NCBI GenBank assembly: GCA_020055645.1
Contig: CM034546.1
Coordinates: 101,246,001 to 101,310,000, forward strand
Length of the DNA stretch: 64,000 nt
From: Tomocerus qinae
Lineage: Eukaryota; Arthropoda; Collembola; Entomobryomorpha; Tomoceridae
Reading direction: 5' to 3'
Part shown: positions 20,701-30,243 of the stretch, piece after piece
Position numbering within the stretch: the stretch's first letter is position 1
Layout of the letters: each line of letters begins with the position of its first letter
Translations under genes and position numbers: made by a program
Notes under the pieces: model-generated
Database searches by the model: none
The model's input: the letters and a program-made list of their open reading frames with translations, nothing else
Told to the model about the DNA's origin: nothing

Positions 20701-23700
20701 CGTTGGAAGTCACGGACACGAAGCCAAAACCCGACCCGGAAGCAGGAATGTATAATATTGCCCCAAAACCCCGTGTCAGTAGATTTACCGAAAGAACTTG
20801 CGTTCTCCCGCATTCCTCATCGGTATCACTGCAGAAAAACAATGCTACCATTCGGAACAAACCTAATACTCCATTTAAAATTGGTGCACGGCCTCGTAAA
20901 AACCCACCGTCGACTATTGGAAGGGAAATTGGTACCCCTCCAGCCAAACGTAATAGAAAGTGGACTATAAACGAATTTTCTAACCAACCCTCTAATCAAT
21001 CCTCTAACCAACCCTCTAATCAATCCTCTAACCAACCCTCCAACCAACCCTCCAACCAACCCATAAACCAACCCTCCGACCAACACTCTTCTAACCAATG
21101 TACGAATTTGCCTACATTGCCCCCGCAGCAACAATTTCCTTCTTTTCCCCCAGCAAATCCAACTGCAACTGCGTTGACTCCTGCCACTATTTCGACGAAT
21201 CCTGAGTTTATGCAGATATTACAGAGCATGGTGGGTCAAGTGTTAATGGGAATAGGTTTCAATCCGGCTTTTGCTGGCAATGTTGGCGTTACCAATGCAC
21301 AGCAACCAGGCTATCCTCAACATAGTGTAATTTCTGGCGGCGGAATATCTGCTGGACAAAATTTGAACACGAACAACCCTTTTTCATTTCCCTTTGGGGC
21401 ACCACAGCCTACTTCTGTAGGTTTTCCTTATCAGACAAGTGAAGCTGTCGCTGGAGCTACAGCTTATGCTACTGTTTTAAACCCTAGTAATACGCCAGGT
21501 CCCAGCAACCAAATTCCTCAAACTCTGGAAGCTAAATCTACACCGAAAAAGTCTAGACTAAGAAAACAACCTGTGTCACGGAAAGCGAAAGGACTCAAAA
21601 TCAAAATGACACCCAAAGTATTTTGTCAAAAATCTGGTGGTTCCATTTCCGGTGACGAACCAGCCGCAAACTCTCCTGACAGTCAAGACGTAAGTGATGC
21701 AATCAAACCTGAAAATGCCACACAAAAATCAGAAAATACCAATGGTGAGAATGAGAAGGATTACAATGTTTATCGCGTAGAAGTTCCACCTCTAGAAGAA
21801 GGATTTAGGAGAATTGCCGAAGATGCTGAGAAACGCTATTCAGCTCTGGATTTTAATAAAAGTGAACCTAAGAAATCTCCAATTAAATACGCCAGAGGAG
21901 TTGCATCTACTGATTCAGGAATTCTTGAGGACGACTTATATTTGTCGGAGTCGGATTCATCTGATGCAGTAGCTTATGAAGTTGATTGCCCTAGAAGCCC
22001 GGTTCCAGAGTGCTATGAAGAAGACCCTATTGACAAATGGGCTTGCCTAGCTTCCAGTTAGTATAAATTATATATTATTTCAATTGAATTTTTTGACATA
22101 TTTAGAGTTTCGTTAATGTTCCTCTTTGGTGTCTTGTATAGCACGGATGAGTTCAGGCAATTGTTGGATGAATAAATTTATGGGAATGACAAAATTGGAT
22201 TTAAGTCTCTGTGTCAGTGGTGACAAAGAATTACAAGAATTAAATGATATGAACGTCTTGCTCTTGCCCTCAGCAGTTGAATTTGCAAAGTAAGTACTTG
22301 AACTGCCTATGTTATTAAATGATCTTATTGAATAATAACATTTCGTATCAATTTAGTTTTATTACGGTATTTTAGGAGCTATACAGAACATTATTAATTC
22401 GGCGTCACTTATATTTTATATAAGTGACATACTTATTACATTCACTATATTATTATCAAATTCCCTTGTAGAGTGGTGTACATGATTATTTTCGAAGACA
22501 CTGAAGTCATGGAGAAGTGTCACGATGAGCGTGATTTGCCAATGTCTCAAGCTGCTCAAAAAACTTTGATGGGGATACAAATCTTGGCTAAAAAGGACGC
22601 AGTATACAAAGATTTACCTTCTTTAATTTTGGAATATTTCACTACACAAATTATTCCTAGCCCACAGTATCAGTTTAAGGTGAGATCATATATGGTCTGT
22701 ATAATATTGATTGTATAATATTTTAACTTAAAGGTTTGCTGTATTTAATTTACCGTATTAATCGATTTAATTCCCCATATGGGGAACTAAATGAATAAAT
22801 TTAGCCAAAACCTGCTCGCTAAATGCCTAATCCCCCCAAACACAAATTAAATTAATATTTCCCGATAAATATACATGCAGCCCAATTGAGGTAGTGCAAA
22901 CCCTTAAAGAACTCCCTTCGTAAGCAGTATAATGAATATTTTTGAACATCAGCTAAGGTAACATTAACCGTAACAGTAAAGGCGTTATGTTACTACTAAT
23001 CCAATGCCTTTTTCCACCGTACAAAACACTCACTAAAATTGTAATATAATAAGACATGATGTGTGAAAAAGTCGAATTTTATTACATTTTTACAAATAAT
23101 AATTCCCTGTATCATAATAATTCCCCGTATGGGAAATTTTAACAAATAATAATTTTGGCAAAGAAAAGCTATATTCCTGGTAGGGATGCCGGTATTCGAC
23201 AAATGTCGAATATCAAATAAAATATCGAATATTCGGCAAAAAATAATGTCGAATATTTGACACGAATATTTACTGTAGTTCATCTACCAACATAAAGCAA
23301 TTCTTTTCAGACTCAATTTCAACATTGAGTAGCTACGTCTAAAACAAGATAGTGTCGAATATTCTGTAAAATTTAGTCGGATTTTGGTCGAAAAATAGTT
23401 TGAATTCGACGGCGAAGCTTCGATTTGTCGAACATTCGCGGCAGCCCTAATTGTTGGGAAACTAAATCAATTATTACGGTATGTTTTTTCCTTCTTTGCC
23501 GGCTCGCCTGAAATTAATCAAAAAGCTAGTTATAGGAGGAGGACCTTGAAAATATTTTAATCCTATAGTATCGAATCTAAAATTTTCAGAAATCATAACT
23601 GTAAAAAGCTGGTGTAGTCATCTAGTGAGATAGTTTACATGGTTAAGTCGGTCGTTTAGGACATTGTGGACTTGTGGAAATGAAATTTTAATTTTTTTCA

Positions 23701-26700
23701 TTGAGGATCTAAATTGATTTAGATCCACGGCTATATGACCTCAGATCAAGGCTGTAATTGAGGTGGGGCATTCGAAATCCAAGGAAAAAGAAAATTTTTT
23801 CTCAAAATACGATTTTATGTAATTTTTAGGCTATTTTAGACTCATTTTAGATTCGCGCTGCGCGCGAATATGCCTAATACATATGGGTGTATGACGGCAT
23901 TGCTCCCTCCGAAATCGACAGTACTGTGCCTCAGATATATGATGACGTCACGTCCGTATAACTGAGGAGCAATCGTCTCAGAAGCAATCACATTTTGACC
24001 ATGGCATAATTACACCAGCTTTGTCATAACTGGGTATAAAACTTTGGAAAGTGATAATTGTAAATGACACACTCTCCCTCAGGAGGCAAACCTTTAAGAA
24101 TATGTGGCAAAAAATGAATTACTTGGTTTCGTCCCAAGGATCTATCAATGCAATAAATATTAATGTATGAAACGAATCCACTTTTTAAATTATAATCTTA
24201 CAACCCATATTTTTATGTTCTAGGAGTTCAACGAGCATTTGATTAAATTGGGTCGGTTTTACGGTGCATTAAGCCGTAAGTTTGATTTAGTTGAAGATAT
24301 CAAAAGAATGATTTTCGAAACGCTGTATTGGAAGCCACCTCTTGTATTTCCCCTTACTTACGGCATCCTCTGTCTAAATTCAGATATATTTTCAGTACTT
24401 CCTTTTGGTATGATGATTATTATTTTAATAAATAATTAACGGTTAAAAATAAAAATTGATAACTAATTGTCTATGTTGTGGTTTAATAAATTAATGTTCT
24501 GCATTTACAGAAAAATTCGGATTTACCGATAGAGCGATACTCTTCGCATTAATTAACCCTCCTGAGTTCAATGATGCAAAGCGTTTCCCGCATGTACAGT
24601 CCCTGTTGAAACAAAGTCTTCAAATAGTAATCCCAGAGCTTACTTATGAAGAATTTGTGGATGTTATGTTATTAGAAATGAAAGGTAGGCCCTCTTTTTT
24701 GTCTTTTACATAAAAAACAGCTGTACTAAATACGAAAATAACTTTCTGTTTTGTTTGTATATTTAGTTATGGAGGAAGACACTGTGTTAAAGAATGCAAG
24801 TAAGGCAATATCAATGTTGTGCCTTCAAGCTCGGTGGGATTGGTTTGACGCGTTTATCAAGAAAAAACTAATGGAATGGGTCGGAGGATGGCGTCAAGGT
24901 GCAATCACTGATGCTGTTTTGGCGAGTTTCATAAAAATCATTGGTATGTTAAGTTAACTATTTTTTTATTTTCAGCTTATTTCAACTGGTTAAGTTTATG
25001 TTGAATGAAGTATTATTGTCCTGATCCCTAGTCTTGAAATCGTGCACAGTGCACAAGGGAAATCTGAATTAAAATATACTTGACTAAACTAATAAGCATA
25101 CACAAAGTGATAAAAATCTTAAAAGAATACTTAAATATTGTTAAATTTAGTCTCTGTTTGCACGTCTGAACACTGGTCACCTGTAGTCAACTGCTAGCGT
25201 CATTGACACTGACAGATATTGTGGGAAAATGCTTTTTATTTGGACTGTCATAATAGTCTTTCGGTCTGCTCTTTTCTTTCTGGAAAAATCTATCCGTTTT
25301 TATAGTTTCTGGATTTTTTTTTTCTATTTTTAACGGGAGTTTTTTTTTACAAAATCGGAGGTGGTCAATTTTTCATTTCTTTTGCCTTTAACGGTTTTTG
25401 ACAACATTTGGAAAAGATTGGAAATTGGAAAATTGATCACCTCCAATTTTGATGCGATTCTAAGACGGAATGTAAATTAAAAAGGATTGTGGCCAGGAAA
25501 AATCCAGAAAAAATTAAAACTATTTTAATTTTCCGTTTTTTAAAACACTGAATGCAAAGTGGTATTCACCAAAGATCCTTCTTTAATTTAACATTCAATG
25601 GTCTTTTGAATGGTTTTAATGGGGTAATGCCATTTGTCTTGAGATACGGGTAGAAAGGGGATCACACAACGAGTAAGACATTAACATGTATTTGTATTAC
25701 TACCCTGTACAATGCACTTCAACATGGCATGTACACTAACTATTATAACTGTTAAAATGTTTGTTTGTTTTTTTAGTTTATTATCTCAGATCATTACTGA
25801 TTTGATTGTAATAAATATTCTGAAAAAAGATTTTGGCTTTGTAAGGATGGAAATTTTTATCAAAACATGTCTAAAGTGCTACTTATACTATTCCTATTCC
25901 TATCATTATCACGATTTGTGACGTCACTATCAGTTGATTTTCAATCTACCAAAATTTGTTTCCAATGAGACATGACGTCATTTTGACGTCACCAAGCATG
26001 ATGATGATAGGAATAGGATGAGTCTAAAGTGGCCTTAAAACTAAATAGGAGGACGTATACTAGGTAGTACAGGTAATTGACTGATCAATTATTGCAGGCT
26101 TGACCTTTAAACTGTCATTTGTAGTTCAAGTCCAATAGTATAACTAGATAATTTAACCAACCCAAATTAAAGCAATTCCAAAAACATGTTTTTATCTTGT
26201 ATCAATATCAAACACGCTTTTGATATTTAATTTGAAATGAATATGCAAATTGTGTGCTTTTGATGCATGGTGAAAGATAGCATAGCAAATAATCGTAATG
26301 TCTATTTTGATTTTGATAGGTGACGTCAGTAACGATTCCATTGTCCATGCCGATGTCTCTGTGCTCCGTGATGTCGTCAGCACTTTAAAAAAAATAAACA
26401 TCAGCATAAGTGAGTATAATATTTTATATTTCGTTATTTCAATGTAATAGCTCCAATCCAAATTTAGAGTATTGAAGTTGTTTAGCTACAAGCATTGTAT
26501 CAATTTTGGTCAAATGGGATGTTTTGGTTATAATCATATCTGTCTTGCTGTTCTAGTGCACCCGATTTTGAAAGATGCTATTCAAATATCTTATTCTAAA
26601 ATTGAGGAAAAAATACTTAAAATGCAAACTATCCAACCCAAAGTTTTTCATTATGACAAAAAGTTTACTATCACCAACAAAAGTATCAAGAAAAAGAAGA

Positions 26701-26786
26701 AGGCGAGAAAGAAAAACGCAAAAAAGGCACTCAAAAATCGGCAAAAGGAAATGGTAAAAGCAGCGGCAGAAATGTTGAAAAAATAA
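8781..26786 (+). CDS. Very large multi-exon nuclear-type protein, possible ICE1-like (little elongation complex subunit 1)
   Basis: Coding exons are 8781-10265, 10380-10525, 10613-10772, 18426-22056, 22142-22289, 22472-22679, 24224-24407, 24511-24684, 24767-24943, 26320-26409 and 26557-26786. Every phase matches, giving about 2210 aa (human ICE1 is about 2266). The start ATG is in GACAGCATGG context. Residues 1-330 are Lys/Ser-rich with NLS-like runs. About 333-410 is an RG-rich repeat (GSRGGGQS words). About 540-710 is charged coiled coil. About 830-1010 is acidic with SIM-like VIDVEDD and VITVDDD. An NQPSNQSS repeat lies near residue 1450. The last ~400 residues are helical with no low complexity (for example MEEDTVLKNASKAISMLCLQ and WFDAFIKKKLMEWVGGWRQG), then a basic tail ends KKKKKARKKNAKKALK. 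I do not recognise it firmly. The ICE1 suggestion rests on length, coiled coil and a remembered resemblance of the helical C-terminal region. That the exons form one gene is well supported. Confidence 0.8.
10947..11055. repeat. Short foldback sequence in intron 3
   Basis: ACCTTGCTGGCT and GTTTTCACTTATGTACC are matched in inverted order by GGTTACATAAGTGAAAAC and AGTCAGCCAAGGT, forming an imperfect hairpin of about 110 bases. It could be a MITE remnant; no clear target duplication was seen. Confidence 0.5.
11634..11930 (+). repeat. Dispersed AGCTCGCCTGA / CCGTCCGTCC repeat, copy 1
   Basis: The shared layout is AGCTCGCCTGA, GCAGCTTATAGAACCGCACA, a CCGT-rich tract, ACTTTTGAA, GCCTATGGACCAGTGACGA, GGTTGCTGAGATACCGCGCG, CTCACTTTGTCTTCATTT and an AT-rich tail. 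Other copies: 12545-12745 (lacks the head), 13858-14052 (inverted, divergent), 14757-15110 and 15188-15545. A GGTTCAAATC word resembles a pol III B box, but no properly spaced A box is evident. Confidence 0.65.
11987..12235. mobile_element. hAT-like MITE (CAGAGATGGCCC ends) with 8 bp duplication
   Basis: CAGAGATGGCCC at the left and GGGCCATCTCTG at the right form typical hAT termini. The flanks GTCGCAAA at 11979-11986 and 12236-12243 are identical. The interior is CACATCACATCA words on the left and their inverse TGATGTGATGTG on the right. A near-perfect palindrome around TCTAGAATCTATACCCATTT (about 12096-12148) sits inside. No coding sequence. Confidence 0.85.
12545..12745 (+). repeat. Dispersed AGCTCGCCTGA / CCGTCC repeat, 5'-truncated copy
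   Basis: The sequence carries the family's downstream half: GGTTGCTGAGATACCGCGCG, CTCACTTTGTCTTCATTTT, GGCATTAAATGGACATTAAA and a tail TTTTATAATAAAGC. The AGCTCGCC head and CCGT tract are missing. Confidence 0.6.
12748..13000 (+). repeat. Two copies of the CCTACAGCAAGCCGTAAC repeat head
   Basis: AAAACCTACAGCAAGCCGTAA followed by AGCTCGCCTGAGTAA occurs at 12748 and again at 12903. The second continues into GTGTACACATTTTGGTA. A third copy lies inverted at 15780-15904, and these copies bracket the satellite arrays. Confidence 0.65.
13030..13330. repeat. ~40 bp satellite array, block 1
   Basis: About seven diverged copies of a roughly 40-42 bp unit built from AATCAACAGAAAATCAAA and TTAATGTTGACTATCAAA. 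It is the same family as the array at 14150-14680. The variable spacing and sequence suggest an old array. Confidence 0.75.
13331..13857. other. Intron DNA between satellite block and repeat copy
   Basis: AT-rich sequence with no open frame, no tandem unit and no clear match elsewhere in the window. Confidence 0.4.
13858..14052 (-). repeat. Dispersed AGCTCGCCTGA / CCGTCC repeat, inverted copy
   Basis: Read on the minus strand it starts AGCTCGCCTGACGAGCTATA and passes through GAATCGCACAGTCTGTCCG and CCAAACTTAGCAAAAACG, as in the plus-strand copies. A chance open frame crosses it on the plus strand but is not a gene. Confidence 0.65.
14150..14680. repeat. 40 bp satellite array with 120 bp higher-order period
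   Basis: About 13 copies of a 40 bp unit: ACAGAAAATCAAAATTAATT, then AATATTGATTATCAAAATCC. Units resemble the copy three positions away more than their neighbours. For example, 14401-14460 and 14521-14580 share the variant AAAGTTAATT...TATTATC, giving a 120 bp trimer period. Related units occur at 13030-13330 and, inverted, at about 15640-15800. Confidence 0.85.
14757..15110 (+). repeat. Dispersed AGCTCGCCTGA / CCGTCC repeat, full copy
   Basis: A full-length family member: AGCTCGCCTGAGGAAGCGAG, CGCACAGTCCGTCCG, GCCTATGGACCAGGGACGA, GGTTGCTGAGATGCCGCGCG and the tail TAAGATTTTATAATAAAG. It aligns throughout with 15188-15545. Confidence 0.7.
15188..15545 (+). repeat. Dispersed AGCTCGCCTGA repeat with (CCGT)n expansion
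   Basis: Same layout as 14757-15110. The internal tract is expanded to about ten CCGT units at roughly 15233-15272. The tail reaches TTTAAGATTTAATAATAAAA. Confidence 0.7.
15640..15904 (-). repeat. Inverted satellite remnant plus CCTACAGCAAGCC repeat head
   Basis: On the minus strand this reads AAACCTACAGCAAGCCGTAA, GTGCACATTTTTGGTAGAAT, then satellite-like AATCAACAGAAAATCAAAAT words. It mirrors the 12748-13330 arrangement, so the satellite district is framed by opposite-facing copies of one repeat. Confidence 0.6.
15901..16449. repeat. ~550 bp foldback hairpin
   Basis: The arms 15901-16141 and 16198-16449 are inverted copies with a 56-base loop. Matching words include TTTAAGTTAT / ATAACTTAAA, GCGGTTTTCCGC / GCGGAAAACCGC, TCGCAAACGCTTTCCTCA / TGAGGAAAGCGTTTGCGA and TAAAAACGCTTATTCTGA / TCAGAATAAGCGTTTTTA. 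It lies against the right arm of the 5 kb inverted-repeat structure. Transcribed within the intron it would form a long RNA hairpin. No coding function. Confidence 0.85.
16836..18241. repeat. Pair of 42 bp inverted repeats 1.3 kb apart
   Basis: AATTGAGTTTGCGAGTTCTA continuing through AAAGTACACTTTTCA at 16836-16877 is present inverted at 18200-18241, almost without change. The interior has no transposase frame. It contains a degenerate TTAGG-type palindrome (17318-17545). This may be the ends of a further non-autonomous element; the flanks show no clear duplication. The right end is 185 bases before the large coding exon at 18426. Confidence 0.6.
17318..17545. repeat. Degenerate copy of the TTAGG palindromic module
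   Basis: CCGGTCACCATTTGCC, AATAAAATTTAAACAACC, TTTTTATTAGGATGGGTCAG and CGAAAATAGTGACGGGTAGC occur in the same order as in the better-preserved modules. The TTAGGTTAGG words have decayed. Confidence 0.55.
23181..23449. mobile_element. hAT-like MITE with TCGAATATT-rich interior
   Basis: The ends TAGGGATGCCGGTATTCG and CATTCGCGGCAGCCCTA are inverted. The flanks ATTCCTGG (23173-23180) and ATTGTTGG (23450-23457) match at 6 of 8 bases. The interior repeats TCGAATATT and GTCGAA words. It lies in the intron between coding exons ending at 22679 and starting at 24224. Confidence 0.7.
23602..24023. mobile_element. Non-autonomous element with AAGCTGGTGTA ends and 9 bp duplication
   Basis: The left AAAAAGCTGGTGTAGTCAT and right GGCATAATTACACCAGCTTT are inverted. 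TCATAACTG lies outside both ends (23593-23601 and 24024-24032). An internal TTCGCGCTGCGCGCGAATAT motif nearly matches one inside 27971-28142. No coding sequence. Confidence 0.6.
25275..25545. repeat. Imperfect foldback in intron before exon 26320
   Basis: ATCGGAGGTGGTCAATTTTT is matched inverted by GAAAATTGATCACCTCCAAT. The outer arms contain TATAGTTTCTGGATTTTT and AAAAATCCAGAAAAAATTAA. The boundaries and target duplication are unclear. Confidence 0.5.
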
Positions 26787-27970
26787 TGAAATGTGTTCAG
26801 GGAATGTAAAATGAATAATTTTACATTGCACCACAACGAAATCTTAAGTAAGATATTTTATAGTACTATAGAAAATTAGTTATATTTAATTAATGATTCA
26901 GTTAGTTGGTTTACAATTTGGTACTGACTAATTTTTGGAAAGATGAATTTTGTCTCTTTCTCTCGTAGAATAATATTATGTAGCCAATTTTGACTGCTTA
27001 GTTGAGTATAAAGTTACTGAATTATTATTATTATTATAGATTGTAGTTGTAGAATCATTATATCAATGTGCTGTAATAACGTTTGACAGAGTACATTTCA
27101 ACAAACCATTTTGGGTAGTTTTAATCCAAAAATTGTAATTGTTTTTTTTTTGATTACGTTATCCTTTATAGCATAAATATAGGTTTTATTACTCTGTACC
27201 TGCTACTTCATAGGTACAAAATTATAGTTTAGGTTTGATTGACTTAATCTTAATTTGATTGCATAATAATTTAATTCAGAGCAGTAAATCAATTGAAGTC
27301 AATTATTGATATTGTGAGCTAATTATAATGGTCAATTCAACTAAGCCATGTTATTGCGTTTCTGTTACAGCAAAAGAGTACTGTTAGTATCAAATGTATA
27401 TTTAATTAGGTTTATAGGTTGATCAGCCTGACATTTAATTGTGTGTGTCGGAGTAATGAAGTAGATTTAGTAAAATATATGTTAAAGTTAATTTTTTATA
27501 CATATTATGGTTAAACAATTTCAATATCTATCTTATGGTCTTCAGAATGTCTCGATTCTCCCCCTATACCCAATCTCGCACCTGAATGAATTGATGATAA
27601 TTTATTGATTGATTGGGCTGTTGAAAAATAAATAATAATAAACATTAACCAACACCTATGGTATGTAATAAACAGAACCAGAGTATCATTTAAAGTAATT
27701 GGTAGTTTAAATGTAAATGCATGATTTACGAGTGTCAAAGGAAATATTTAAATTAGCTCCAAAGTTCCTAATGAATTATTCAATGACGAATTGATGCTGA
27801 ATAAATGTTATTAATACATTGGGCGGTTCTGTTTGCCATTAATTTACTATTTTACACTATTTAGGATTGGTCAGTAGCTTTATGACAAACATCTGTCTAT
27901 GTAAACTTATCCAATTATCCATCTATGTCAATTCTGGCTTGCCACAACTTTTGACAGAAAAGACAGGAAC
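26787..27970. other. 3' flank of the large gene, no gene seen
   Basis: AT-rich DNA after the stop codon of the large gene. There is no AATAAA close to the stop, so the polyadenylation site cannot be placed. No exon, RNA gene or strong repeat recognised. Confidence 0.45.
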
Positions 27971-28142
27971 AAGCACGTATCCAGATGGGGGGCCCGGGCC
28001 CCCCCTAGGTATCCAAAAAAGGCAATTTTTTTGTCAAATAAGTTAAAAATCCTAAAAAATTTCGCGCTTCGCGCGAATATGCCTTAAATTTATCATATAT
28101 TTTGATGGGCCCCCCTTAGGTCAAATTCCTGGATACGTGCTT
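27971..28142. mobile_element. Short MITE with AAGCACGTATCCAG ends
   Basis: AAGCACGTATCCAG and CTGGATACGTGCTT are perfectly inverted. The flanks AGACAGGAAC (27961-27970) and GGACAGGAGC (28143-28152) agree at 8 of 10 bases. Inside are GGGCCC-rich inverted stretches and a TTCGCGCTTCGCGCGAATAT palindrome. A fragment of the same terminus is at about 5605-5620. Confidence 0.7.
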
Positions 28143-28171
28143 GGACAGGAGCATAGTTTTTGTAATACTAT

Positions 28172-28420
28172 TATTACCCGTTCAAAGTTTCCTCGCAGAC
28201 AAAGGAAACAATGGAAACAATGAAGCACCATTACTATTTGGATGTCTTGTATTGTGTTGCTAATTGCTTTTCAATTGTTCTTTCCTCGACCAGCACTCGC
28301 TTCGCCGAGCGTCGAGGAAAGAACAATTGAAAAGCAATTAGCAACACAATACAAAATGTCCAATTAGTGATGGTGCTTCATTGTTTCCTTTGTCTGTTAG
28401 GAAACTTTGAACGGGTAATA
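28172..28420. mobile_element. Near-perfect ~250 bp foldback element
   Basis: TATTACCCGTTCAAAGTTTC at the left is inverted at the right end. Most of the 110-base arms pair, for example TTGCTAATTGCTTTTCAATT and AATTGAAAAGCAATTAGCAA. The loop is GC-rich (about 28290-28312). The two arms differ by only a few bases, which suggests a recent origin or gene conversion between arms. No clear target duplication. Confidence 0.75.
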
Positions 28421-30243
28421 ACTAGACCACCAGTGTTTGAATTGAATTTCAAAAGACTTGGGCATCAACATTTAGGTTAATGTCGAATCGAAAAATGCTA
28501 ACACTAAACGGGTATTGGAGTTTATTGCTTGTTTAATTATTGATTGCACATTCACACAGATCATTTTGACTACAAATTCAATTATAATTTTACCACGTTA
28601 TGTACATCCGTCATTATAGAAAAGTGATGAGTGATGATTATCCATTAATATAATAATTGTTTGTACCTTACCTATACGCACAATAATATGTTTCAAGTTT
28701 GATACTCAACCGAGCTTGAAATGCCTATTACCATATTTATTATTATTTCATAAAATAGTAAACTATTCTTTGTAATTTAGCATATTTTGGCTTACCATTC
28801 GTCGTGCAAAATTAAACATGTCGATGTTAATAGATTAATACTAAATAAATCTTAAGAAACTCAATAGCAATAATAATTTTTCTAACGCCAAAACTTCGCA
28901 AATATATTTTTATGTGATAGAAATTCAGTTTAAATTATATCGTAAATCGTATCATATATTTCAGCCAATTTAGCTGGCTGGCTGGTCAAAATTATTTTCA
29001 GCCGGCTAAAATGGAACACTGCTTACTAAAAGCTAAAGCAGTTACATTCTTACATTATAGTAAATCTAAAAGTAGTGACAGGTGTTCATATCAATGCGCG
29101 GCTATTTTGAATTTTGTTTACACCTCAGCTAACGGAAACGGAAGTATCTAATAATAATTAGGTATAATATTATTTTTAGTTGCACTTGCAGTCAGTTCTT
29201 GTTCGATTTATCTTGCCTGCTTGTCGATCAGTCCAATTTGGACTGCTCTGACTGGTGATACTTATACTGAGTTCAAATAATTCTATAATCAATATAATAA
29301 ATAGGATATCCAGCAGAATCCAGCTCTTGCTTTTTAGGCGTAAGTTCCGTTACATGAGCTAAAATGTAAATACTACAGTTGCAGTCAGTCGGGCGTTGTG
29401 TTTGTGGACGTTAGCCGCTATCGTCAGTCTATGATACATTACAGTATATGGTGCAGGCCACTGGGATTAAAATTTGGCTTGGGCTTGGTAAGTAAGATAT
29501 TTTTTTTAAATTTCGGTTGTGTCATTTCGGTCGTTTTTATGTCATATGTTGATATATTTAAGATTGAGAAAGCTCGAAATTTTGTTTGATATTTTAGAAC
29601 TAATGAACTAAAGGCTAGTAATCAATCAACTAGTAATTATTAACTAACTTTGTTTTCTAGCGCTAACTATTGACTATAGACAATAGATAATGAATCTGAT
29701 GTGGACTATGATACTAATGGTTTTGGTCATTGGTAAAGCCTTCTTTGTTTATTTTTGTTTTCTGTGAGACAGATTTGGGTGGGTGTTAATATTCATATTG
29801 CCCATTTTTTACTTTGCTGTTTAATGTTTGTAAAAGGAGCTTCATTTTCCCTTTTCCCTTTAATGAAAATTAATAATTACTTCAATATGATTTTAATTTT
29901 TGAAACTTGTCAATTTTGAAATTAAGTGCAAAGTAAAATAAAAAGGTTAATATAGCACTCTGTAAGATTACAGATTGGTTTCCGTACATGTACAAAGCAA
30001 ATACCATCAACCATTGTCATAATTGTTGTATGTACAATGTACATATTAATTTTATCGAGATAGGGAATTATTTTTAGAATAGATAGCATACTAATGTTAC
30101 TAATACTGCTTAAACCCTATTCTTGTTTTCACATAAATATGTGCCTTCAATCTTTGCCATTAATAGATTAAAGGAAACAGGATCAAACATTCACCTCATA
30201 AGTAACATTGCATTACCATTAGTCATAGTTGTGGGCTCAGAGA
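28421..30243. other. Upstream region of the LMBR1-like gene
   Basis: This region contains two TCAGT initiator-like words (about 29190 and 29385) in GCAGTCAGT context. These could mark transcription starts, but no TATA box or DPE is convincingly placed. Any 5' untranslated exon cannot be fixed from sequence alone. No coding exon recognised. Confidence 0.3.

Noticed and set aside
20459-20947. 162-codon minus-strand frame inside the large coding exon.
   Set aside because: It is the opposite-strand shadow of a long, clearly supported coding exon.
22057-22061. Treating the 3.6 kb exon (18426-22056) as a gene ending at the TAG at 22059.
   Set aside because: A donor CCA/GTTAGT and an acceptor at 22141 join in phase to six further exons with conserved-looking helical sequence.
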